Positions 24,696 through 33,000 of a stretch of DNA of 54,573 nt are shown in pieces. The notes under the pieces were generated by a model. The model saw nothing but the letters and a program-made list of their open reading frames with translations, had not been told where the DNA came from and made no database searches. The stretch is from positions 1 to 54,573 of the forward strand of contig JANRLS010000179.1 of assembly GCA_033762315.1 (NCBI GenBank). Direction: 5' to 3'. The position numbers and the translations under genes are program-made. This DNA comes from CAYLLN01 sp033762315. Lineage in GTDB: Bacteria > Planctomycetota > Planctomycetia > Pirellulales > Pirellulaceae. Each line of letters starts with the position of its first letter. Within the stretch, counting starts at the first letter, position 1.

Positions 24696-25964
24696 TCAGG
24701 CCAAAACCTTTCGAATCGGCTCGATGCCGGGATTGACGAGCGGCAAGGGCCGGGCACCGACGTGGTATTCCTTCATGTGGTCGATGCCGAGGGCCTGGAA
24801 GATGGTGGCGAAAACCTCCCCCGCGCCGACCTTGCCATCCTTGACGGTGTGGCCATCTTCGTCGCTCGCGCCATAGACGCTCCCCCCTTTCACCCCGCAG
24901 CCGGTGAGCGAAACGCTCCACGCGCTGGCGAAATGGTCGCGCCCCAGGCTGGCGTTGATCGTCGGCGTGCGGCCAAATTCGGACAGCGTCACGATCAGCG
25001 TGCTATCCAACAGGCCGCGAGCCGAAAGATCATCGACCAATGCCGACATGACGCGATCAAGCTCGGTCACCAGTTCCAGGTGCGTCTCGAAATTCTGACC
25101 GTGGCTATCCCACCACGCCCGGCCCACTTTGACGAACGGCACCCCGGCTTCGACCAGCCGGCGGGCAATCAGGGCCTGCTCGCCGAACAGGGTCGGGCCG
25201 TAAAGATCACGCATTTTTTGCGGCTCGCCCGAAACATCGAACAGCTTCTCGCTCGCCATCAGGCCGCGGACGCGGGCATAAGCCTCGTTGTGGCTGGCCA
25301 GCGGGGCCGAGTCGCGGCCTCGGACAAACTGAGCCGACAAGAGATTCCGCAGATCGGCACGCTCTTTGTGGTCGAGGTCGGAGAGCTCTTTGGGCAAGGC
25401 CAGGTTCGGCGGCGTGTTTCCTTCGGTCAGGAACATCGCGTTGTATCGCGCGCCGAGAAACCCCGACTGGCTGATCGCGCTGCCGCGTCCCTCGGTGGCG
25501 GTGTAAAAGCTGACATAGTCCGGCACCTGGCTCTCGGCCCGGCCTAGCTCGCGGGCTAGCATCGCGCCAAGATCGGGATACTTTACCGTCGGTTCGTCGC
25601 GGCGGCCCAGATGCATCAGCCGAGCACCGCCACCGTGGTCGCCGATTTTCGTGTCGAGCGAGCGGATGATGGCGGTATACTTCATCCGTTCGGCCATCCG
25701 GGGCATCAGCTCTGAGATGTGAATGCCAGGTACAGAGGTGGGAATTGCCCGGTAAGGTCCGCCGGTCGGCCGGCCCGGCTTGGGATCGAACGTTTCGAGC
25801 TGGCTGGCGCCGCCGGCGAGCCAGAGCAGAATGACCCGCTTCTGGCCGCTTTTCAGCTCGGCGGCCAGTGCGGGATTCCGCAGAACGTTCAGGGCCGACA
25901 TGTCCGCGGCGACAGCGGCACCAGCGGCGGAGGTGGCGAGGAAGGAGCGGCGACTGAGCGTCAT
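24696..25964 (-). CDS. Tat-exported DUF1501 protein
   Basis: 422 residues from the ATG at 25964, which has GGAG nine bases upstream and begins with a twin-arginine signal (SRRSFLATSAAGAAVA). DUF1501 proteins belong to the sulfatase/alkaline-phosphatase-like superfamily; visible motifs include LLWLAGGASQLETFDPKPG and TLIVTLSEFGRTPTIN, and the usual GRDH near the C terminus. Function is unknown; the protein is exported folded, so a metal cofactor is plausible. The upstream neighbour is the DUF1549/DUF1553 gene, the usual partner, and the downstream neighbour a WD40 gene. Confidence 0.9.
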   Translation of the reverse strand: MTLSRRSFLATSAAGAAVAADMSALNVLRNPALAAELKSGQKRVILLWLAGGASQLETFDPKPGRPTGGPYRAIPTSVPGIHISELMPRMAERMKYTAIIRSLDTKIGDHGGGARLMHLGRRDEPTVKYPDLGAMLARELGRAESQVPDYVSFYTATEGRGSAISQSGFLGARYNAMFLTEGNTPPNLALPKELSDLDHKERADLRNLLSAQFVRGRDSAPLASHNEAYARVRGLMASEKLFDVSGEPQKMRDLYGPTLFGEQALIARRLVEAGVPFVKVGRAWWDSHGQNFETHLELVTELDRVMSALVDDLSARGLLDSTLIVTLSEFGRTPTINASLGRDHFASAWSVSLTGCGVKGGSVYGASDEDGHTVKDGKVGAGEVFATIFQALGIDHMKEYHVGARPLPLVNPGIEPIRKVLA

Positions 25965-25989
25965 GGGGGGACTCCGGTTGTCATACAAG

Positions 25990-26042
25990 CCCGAAGCGCT
26001 AGCGAGGGTCACCGAGGGAAGATCCCTCGCTGGCGCGTCGGG
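25990..26042. repeat. REP-like long palindrome between genes
   Basis: Arms of 19 bases (25990-26008 and 26024-26042) match as inverted copies at 17 of 19 positions, with CCCGA at the outer end and AGCGAGGG at the inner end, around a 15-base loop. It lies 8 bases after the stop of the DUF1549/DUF1553 gene and before the DUF1501 gene. It may act as an mRNA-stabilising hairpin within the operon or be a mobile REP-type element. Confidence 0.6.
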
Positions 26043-26050
26043 TTAGTGTA

Positions 26051-27673
26051 TTAGTAGTTAAATCGGCATTCGCTGCTGGTGAGCAGGGCCCAAACCAGTT
26101 GCTTGCGGGCCTCTTTGGGGCGGTCGGCACGCTGGGCGAGATACTCGGTCAAGGATTTGAACTCGTCTTCGGTTGGCGCTCGGCTGAAGACCGACCAGAC
26201 GGCCGTTTCGGCAGCGGCCCGGTGATCGTCGAGCTTGTTCAGGTTACTGACCAGCGTGGCGCCGTCGTCGCGCAAAAGTTCTTGGGCGATACGATCAGCA
26301 TTGCTCAGCAGTAGGGCTTCGTCGACGCTCACCTGAAAATCGGCCGTGGGCAATTCAAACGTGCTGCCCAGGCTGCGGCCACCGCTCTCCAACCCCTCCA
26401 GCCTACGTTCAACCTCTGCGGGCTTGCTCTCGGCACTGAACCCGTCGGGATTGGCCGCGGCCAGCTTGAGCGAGGTGCCATATTGCCAGGGCTTTAGTGG
26501 TCGGACTTGGGCAACGGCGAAGAGGTCGTCGGCCGGGCGCTTCGCGGCGGAATCCCAGCGGCTGGCGCGGCCATAGGACTCGCTGAGCACGATGCCCCGC
26601 ACCAGTCGACGCAGATCGTAGCCGTGCGCCTTCATGTCGCGGGCCAGCCAGGCGAGCAATTCGGGATGGCTCGGCGGATTGGCCGAGTGCATCTGATCGA
26701 CCGGATGCACCAGTCCGCGGCCGAGGAGGCGGTTCCAAACGTGATTGACGATCGCCCGTGGCAGGAACTCGTTTTTCTCGTCGGCCAAAGCGGTCTCGAC
26801 AAGGGCGATCCGGCGGCTGTTGGTGGCGACCGGCGGCGGCTCCTTCTTTTTCTTCAATTCCTCCAGCAGTTGCTTTTCGGCCTTTTTCGCTTTTTCGTCC
26901 GGCTCCGCGGCACTCGGTTCGTCGAGCACTTCGCCGGTCAAAAACATCAACTTCGCCTCGCGCGAGGCCCCCTCGACCGTCTGAAAACTGACCTGACCAT
27001 ATTCGCGTTCGCCGAAAAACTCTCCCACTTCGTAGGTGCGGCTGAAAAACGAAAGCATGCCGTAGTAGTGGTCTTGCTTCCAATCGTCCACGAGCGGATG
27101 GTCGTGGCATTTGGCGCAGCTCACGTTGACGCCGAAAAAGAGCGAGCTGGTGTCGGCGGTCAATTTGTCTTGATCCCTAACGCGAGAGGCGACGAACCGA
27201 ATCGCCCCTTGCTGTTTTTTGTCGTCCGGTTCGCCGACGAGCATGTCGCGAAACATCTGGTCCCAAGGGCGGCTTTCCTGAAAGGCCCGCAGCAAATAGT
27301 CGCGCAGCGAAGCTTTCGTGCCCTCCATGAGCAGGGCGTCGAACTCGGCCGCTTGCTGCCGCACGAACGCGGGAGAACTCATGAGCCGCTCGACGAGCTG
27401 CTCCCGTTTGTCCTTCTCCGTGGCGGCCACAAAGGCCCGGGCTTCGGTCGCGGTCGGAATCCGGCCGATCAGGTCGAGCATCGTCCGCCGCAGCAGATTC
27501 GCATCGTCAGCCGGCGGCGCGGGACTGACGCCAGCGGCGGCCAGCTTCGCGTCGAGGTAATGATCGATCGCCTGCTCGACGGGCGTTTCCGGTGCAAGCA
27601 GCTCCGCAGCCTGGACGGAAGTCGAGAGCGCAAAGACACAGGTTAAAGCGAAGCAACTAGGCAAACAGCGCAT
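26051..27673 (-). CDS. Secreted DUF1549/DUF1553 protein
   Basis: 540 residues from the ATG at 27673, preferred over a TTG 39 bases upstream because it has GAGG nine bases ahead and starts a normal signal peptide (MRCLPSCFALTCVFALSTS). DUF1549 occupies about 35-245 with CAKCHDHPLVDDWKQDHYYG, and DUF1553 about 300-530 with RAIVNHVWNRLLGRGLVHPV. A lysine- and glutamate-rich linker separates them. Unlike the other two copies in the window it has no Ig-like, LamG or Cx4CH module. It is the first gene of the unit with DUF1501 and WD40. Confidence 0.9.
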   Translation of the reverse strand: MRCLPSCFALTCVFALSTSVQAAELLAPETPVEQAIDHYLDAKLAAAGVSPAPPADDANLLRRTMLDLIGRIPTATEARAFVAATEKDKREQLVERLMSSPAFVRQQAAEFDALLMEGTKASLRDYLLRAFQESRPWDQMFRDMLVGEPDDKKQQGAIRFVASRVRDQDKLTADTSSLFFGVNVSCAKCHDHPLVDDWKQDHYYGMLSFFSRTYEVGEFFGEREYGQVSFQTVEGASREAKLMFLTGEVLDEPSAAEPDEKAKKAEKQLLEELKKKKEPPPVATNSRRIALVETALADEKNEFLPRAIVNHVWNRLLGRGLVHPVDQMHSANPPSHPELLAWLARDMKAHGYDLRRLVRGIVLSESYGRASRWDSAAKRPADDLFAVAQVRPLKPWQYGTSLKLAAANPDGFSAESKPAEVERRLEGLESGGRSLGSTFELPTADFQVSVDEALLLSNADRIAQELLRDDGATLVSNLNKLDDHRAAAETAVWSVFSRAPTEDEFKSLTEYLAQRADRPKEARKQLVWALLTSSECRFNY

Positions 27674-27794
27674 GCGGCTGGTCCTCGGTCGGCATGCTAT
27701 CGGGCGGGACAAACGGCGGGACCGCCAATTCGCATCGGCGGCAACCAGTATGGTAGCGGATTCTCTGGCTCGACGCCAACCAATTTCGCAAAAA

Positions 27795-28577
27795 TCAGCC
27801 CGGCCACTTCAGCCGATACCCGGCGATGCGAACCACCCAGGCCAAGGCAAGCGTCAGCCCCGCGTGCAAGAGTGATAGCGCGATCAGCTCGCGCTGGTGC
27901 ATTTCGGGGGGAAACCCGCTGCTGGCCATCAGCCACCCCGCCAGCGGAGCAACGATTAGCGTCGCGACAATCGGAAGCCAACCGTGCGCCCGGCTGAGAA
28001 CGAGCGGCAAGGCGATCCACGGAACGAGGCCCGCCGCCAGCGCGAATAGCCCTGCCGCCCCAAGCTGGACCCAAGGGAATTCAACAAACCGAGCGACCCC
28101 CAACCCTGCCGCGACCAAGGTCGTAAGTGAAATCAGCCCCCAAATGGTGAATTGCAGCTTGGGCCAACGGGAGACCGGCAGGTCTTCCGGGAGCAACAGG
28201 GCTCCGCCCGCCAATCGAACGCCCACGAACGGAATCGCCGCGACGGCGGAAAACAGGCTGACGAGCCCCAGCCAGTTTCCGAAGTGATGGTTCATGGCTG
28301 CCGCGGCCAAAAGACCGGCGAGACCAAGATTCACCAAAAAGCCAACCCCACGAACCAGCAAATAGCCGTTCATCCAGACGAGCGCAAGCGCCACGCCAAG
28401 TTGCGTCAGCACTAGCCCCATCGCCACGATGCCGGGCGTCGCGGGCCAGCGGCCCTCGGTGACTTCGATCACCGCCAGCCACACCAGGTCCTGCAACCAA
28501 ACCGCGCCGGCCAGCAGAACCAGCACGAGAGGGCCAGCTATTCGGCGGGGCTCGAGCGGCGGCGGCTCGGCCGTCAT
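27795..28577 (-). CDS. Polytopic membrane protein of a prepilin operon
   Basis: 260 residues from the ATG at 28577. About seven or eight membrane segments alternate with short loops. No family recognised. The ATG overlaps the stop of the preceding gene in an ATGA arrangement, making it the third gene of a tightly coupled unit behind a DUF1559 prepilin-like gene. A role in assembly or anchoring of the prepilin product is possible but only inferred from context. Confidence 0.7.
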   Translation of the reverse strand: MTAEPPPLEPRRIAGPLVLVLLAGAVWLQDLVWLAVIEVTEGRWPATPGIVAMGLVLTQLGVALALVWMNGYLLVRGVGFLVNLGLAGLLAAAAMNHHFGNWLGLVSLFSAVAAIPFVGVRLAGGALLLPEDLPVSRWPKLQFTIWGLISLTTLVAAGLGVARFVEFPWVQLGAAGLFALAAGLVPWIALPLVLSRAHGWLPIVATLIVAPLAGWLMASSGFPPEMHQRELIALSLLHAGLTLALAWVVRIAGYRLKWPG

Positions 28578-28993
28578 TCCACGAAAACTCCGTCCACTTT
28601 CCAATCGATGCCATCGAGGCCAACGACCACCCGCACTTTTGCCGGTGTCGCCGCCGCGGGGGCCGGGGGAACATACTCGCACTCGGCCCGCCGCAAGGTG
28701 TTGAGTTCGACTTCACGATACGAAGCAAACTCCAGTTTGCCGCGGAGCAGGGGCGTTTTCGCCACGAGGGCCCGGAACGAATCGCGTCCCTCGTCGCTTT
28801 TGAACTCGGCCGAAGTCGATTCCCATGCCGCATCGACCTGGCCGGCGGCGATTTGGGCCAGGAACGCATCTGCTACGGGGCGGCCCACCTCAGGCGTCGC
28901 GACCGGCGTCGGCGATTGCCAAAGCCAGACCGTCAACCCGGCAATGAGCAGCAAACTCGCCGCGATGATGCCAATCCACAGCTTTGAGTTCAT
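28574..28993 (-). CDS. Single-span membrane protein, NTF2-like domain possible
   Basis: 139 residues from the ATG at 28993, which overlaps the stop of the DUF1559 gene (ATGA). An N-terminal membrane anchor (about 5-27) is followed by a domain of about 100 residues starting near VGRPVADAFLAQIAAGQVDAAW and ending in IDWKVDGVFV; the pattern of a helical start and late beta strands resembles NTF2/SnoaL-like folds (weak). Function unknown. Confidence 0.65.
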   Translation of the reverse strand: MNSKLWIGIIAASLLLIAGLTVWLWQSPTPVATPEVGRPVADAFLAQIAAGQVDAAWESTSAEFKSDEGRDSFRALVAKTPLLRGKLEFASYREVELNTLRRAECEYVPPAPAAATPAKVRVVVGLDGIDWKVDGVFVE

Positions 28994-29985
28994 TGCAAAT
29001 CCGGCGTCGATTCGCCGCCGGCCCGGGTGCCAAAGGCCCGCCAAATCGGTTGGGCAATGGTATTGGGGGCGGTCCGCACCGAGCCGTCCATCAAGGCCAC
29101 ATTGACACCCCCCGGATGATAGCTCCGGGCAGTGACGGCGGCATAGGTGGGGGCGGTGATCGACTCGCCATCGCGCTGGGAGGTGACATCGATGTCGTAA
29201 GTCTGGCCGCCAGTCAAATAGGGAATCTTGGTGTTTGGTGGGAAGGTAGTAGTGAAGCCCGATTCGTGAACATCCCCCTCGACCCACTCGGTGTGGCCAT
29301 TGCTGTCGAAAGTGCCGCCGAAAAACGCCGCCAGCGCCGCGGGGGTTGCCGGCGGAGCGACTCCGAGCGTGGCGGGTTTGCCGGTATCCCACAGGTTGGG
29401 CTGATACGCCTTGGTGTCGGCGGCGGCGAGGGTGTTGCTCAGGCCATCGACGATGTCGGCCGGGCGAAAGGCCCGATTCGGGGCGAACGCTCCGTCCCCC
29501 GCCTGATCGGTCGGCGGATCATAAATGAACCACGTTCCCTCGTTGAGGGAATAGCTGAGCGGATAGTGAATCAGCTTCGGGGTCGGACGGGCACGGTCAT
29601 TCGTTTCGCTGGGGCAAAGGTAGCTCGCCACGCGCGTGGCACAAACGACCGGGTTATTTGTAAACTGCGGCGCGACGTTGAAATCGACCAGCGTATAGAG
29701 GTTTGACTGCTCCAAGTACGGCAGCAGGCGGGCCTGAGCCGACCAAGGTTCAAACGTGGTGGTCCGAGGAACGAGCGAAACCGGCGGATACGTGCCCACC
29801 GCGATCTGGTAGTTATGCAGGGCCAGGGCCACTTGCCGCAGGTTGTTCTTGCACTTCACGCCGCGAGCTGCTTCGCGGGCCGATTGCACGGCAGGCAAGA
29901 GGAGCGCGACCAGGACGCCAATAATGGCGATCACGACCAGAAGCTCTACGAGCGTAAACCCGCGCGATTTGCGGTGGACCAGCAT
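28990..29985 (-). CDS. DUF1559 prepilin-like protein
   Basis: 331 residues from the ATG at 29985, with GGGAG nine bases upstream. The type IV prepilin leader is clear: RGFTLVELLVVIAIIGVL, cleaved after the glycine by a prepilin peptidase, followed by LLLPAVQSAREAARGVKCKNN, the DUF1559 hallmark. The C terminus holds HPGGVNVALMDGSV, also family-typical. Planctomycetes carry many such proteins; they may form pseudopili or surface fibres. The next two genes are translationally coupled to it. Confidence 0.9.
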   Translation of the reverse strand: MLVHRKSRGFTLVELLVVIAIIGVLVALLLPAVQSAREAARGVKCKNNLRQVALALHNYQIAVGTYPPVSLVPRTTTFEPWSAQARLLPYLEQSNLYTLVDFNVAPQFTNNPVVCATRVASYLCPSETNDRARPTPKLIHYPLSYSLNEGTWFIYDPPTDQAGDGAFAPNRAFRPADIVDGLSNTLAAADTKAYQPNLWDTGKPATLGVAPPATPAALAAFFGGTFDSNGHTEWVEGDVHESGFTTTFPPNTKIPYLTGGQTYDIDVTSQRDGESITAPTYAAVTARSYHPGGVNVALMDGSVRTAPNTIAQPIWRAFGTRAGGESTPDLQ

Positions 29986-30085
29986 GGCTAGATCTCCCTT
30001 AAACACTCGTATCCTGAAGATTCGCCTGTCCTATGGTCAATAGCCCGCAAATCGTTACAAGACCGTCAATTGGCTGGCGACCGGC

Positions 30086-33000
30086 TCAATTGCTGGGCAA
30101 GCGCGTTTCAACTTCGGTGACAATGCGGGCGGCCAGATCGTCCAGCTTATCGACCCGCCCTTCGCTGGCCCAGGCGGCAATGGGGGTGAGCACGCCGCCG
30201 CTGTCGCGCAGCAGGCGAATCTCGACCGTCAGTTTGTCGCCCACCGCCTGATATTTGCCGGCAATTTGATAGCCGCTGGGGTAATCGGGGGCATCGACAA
30301 ACACCACCGCCGCACCGCGCGGAGTGGCCCGGCGCGTTCGGAGCGTTTCGTCCACGCGCTTGCTCAGCTTGAGCGTATCGGCAAACAGGTCGGCATGATG
30401 CAGAGTGGTGCGGACGACGATCGGCCGCGGCGTCTGCAGCGGAATTTGCTCCCGCTCGGCAGCGGTCACCTGGCCAAATTCGAACGATTGCCCGCCGCGG
30501 GGAGAAGTGATAATCGGCCGCTGGATCCCCCCCACATCGCGGGCCAAGGCGGGGACCCGCTCGGCCGCGAAATTGAAAAGTAGCGAGACATCGACAAATT
30601 GATCCTCCTTGAGGGCCGCTCCTCGCATCCCCATCAGCAGTGAATGGGTGAGCAGCCCTTGCCCATAGGCCGAGGCTTCGTAGCTGACCGCTTCGGCCGC
30701 ACAGCCAGCGAGGATGTGCATTCCCGTGGCGTCCTTGACGCGCTGCAAGGCCAGCACCTGAGCGGTAGGAATTTCGCGGCGGTCGGCGAGGCGTTCGACA
30801 AACCGGCCCGCGGCGCAAGTGTCTAAAATCAGCACCTGTTTGATCGCCGGAATTTGCTTGATCGCGGTCGTTAGCTCGCGGCTGCCGATGGCACACGACT
30901 GGCGAACTTGCGGGTCGGCCAGCTCGCTCGATTGCGCTTCCTGGCAGAGGAAATAGTAGTCGTCGCCGTGCGTCACGCCGTGGCCCGCCAAATACATCAG
31001 GAAAATGTCGGTCGATTGGGCTTCGGCGGCAATCTGGTTGAGCAGCGCCAGCACCTGCCCCCGGCTGGGGCGGCGGGTGGGAGCGGTCTGGTTGGTCGAG
31101 AGGATCGCGATGCGGGCTTTATCCGCGCCAAACAGCTTCCCGGCGGCGAGCCGGGCGGCGTGGCCGAAATCTTCGGCATCCTTGGCGGCAAACTGCAGAT
31201 CGATCGCCTCGCCGCGATAATCGGAAACGCCGACGACCACGCCAAACACGCGGGGGGGATTGCGAGCCGCTGCCGGCGCGCGATAGACGAGGTCGAGCCC
31301 CCGGCTGCTAAGGTATCCCTCGGCATTGAATGCCGAAACGCGAATCACATTGTCGGCACCAGGCACGAGCAGCGGATGGTCGGGGGGAAGATCGACGAAC
31401 AGATCGAGCTGGCTATCGCCCGAGCGGGTGGCGAGTGGTCCACGGGCGTCAGCGGTGATCTCCTTGCCATTGATCGAAACAACCACCCGCCCAATGCCAC
31501 CGCCGCGATTGGCGAGCTTGATGCCCAGCTTGGGCCGCTCGACGGTCGGGCCCGTCAGCTCGATCGTGGGATGCAGTTCGGGTGCTTGAAAGGCCTCGAC
31601 CTTTTGCAACTGCTCGGTGCTGGTGCCGAGCAGTTTGCCCAAGAGGCCCGGCTCGTAGTAGCGCTGCTTGAGCTGGGCCAGCTCAATCGGCTCGTTGGCG
31701 ACGACCCAATGCAGGCCATCGATTTCGCCCCCGCCCGAGCAGTCGTAGCGCCCCAGACTATCGACGATGGCCCAGTCGCCGTTTTCAAAGCTGAAGAGCC
31801 TTCCGAGCAGCTTGCCGGTGGGAAGCTCCCAGAGACGAATGACGCCCAGTTCATCGACCGTCGCCAAACGTTTGCTATCGGGGGCAAAGGCACCCCATAG
31901 CGCGCCGGTGATGTGCCCGGGGAGCGTAGCGACCGTCTTGCCCGTCGTCGCATCGACCAGCAGCGAACTGAAGCGAAACGGGGCCAGCCCCAAGAGCCAG
32001 CGGCCATCGGGCGAGAATAGATAGAACTCGTCTCCGCCACGCGTGCCGGGGATGCGATTTTCCCAAATTTTGCGCCCGGTGGCGGTATCGTGCAGGCGGA
32101 ACACGTACTCGGCAATGCGGGGATAATCGGGATTCGGCGGCGGATCGTTCGGGCCGGGGGGAGTCGTGTCTTCGACGGAATGGAGGGTCAGGTATTGCTT
32201 GCCATCGGGCGAAATTGCGACCTGCTCGACATTCCCTCCCAGCTTGGCCGTCGAGCGGAGCTTGCCGGTGGCGACCTCCCAAAACCGGACGGTATGGTCC
32301 TTGCCGCCCGTCATGGCCCAGGTTTCGTCGGCCGAAATAGCGACGCAGGTCGCGCTCCCCTCGTGCCCCACCAGCCGCACCTGGGCGTCCTTCCGCGTCA
32401 GGCTGTGGATGACGGGAACCCCCGCGCCGTCGATCCAGCTAAACCACTCCTTCAGCTCGCGGTCGATTTCGACCATCGAGTCCGGGGACTCGGTGGTCTC
32501 GACTTCGAGAATCGCCTGCTTCGTGGCGACGTCATAAACCACGAACGTCACCGGCTTGGGTTGGTTGTGCGCGGGGAGCTCATCCGGATTGGGTTGCGGC
32601 GGAGGGGGCGGATCCTCTGGATTGGCGGCGGGAGGTGGAGGTGCTTCGTCAGGACCGGAACGCGGCGCAGGGGGAGGCGGGACATCGTCAGGAGCTGGAG
32701 CTGGTGCTGGCGCAGGTGCAGGCGCAGCTTCGCCCGAATTCTCGCGCGGGGGATAGCGCCCGCAGAGCAGGCGTTTGCCATCGCGGCTGAGGGCGAGGAC
32801 CGATTCTTGCGGATTCTCGGAGATGATCTCCTTTTTGCCGCGCTGGCCATCGCGCCAGGTGGTCAGGCTGACATCGATCCCCGCCGCCAGCAATGCCTTG
32901 CCGTCGGCGGAAAAGGTCAAATACTCGAACGGCTCGGGAATTTGCTCGTCGAACAGGTCGCGGCGCTTGCCACTCGCCAGATTCCAGCGGCAGAGCCAGG

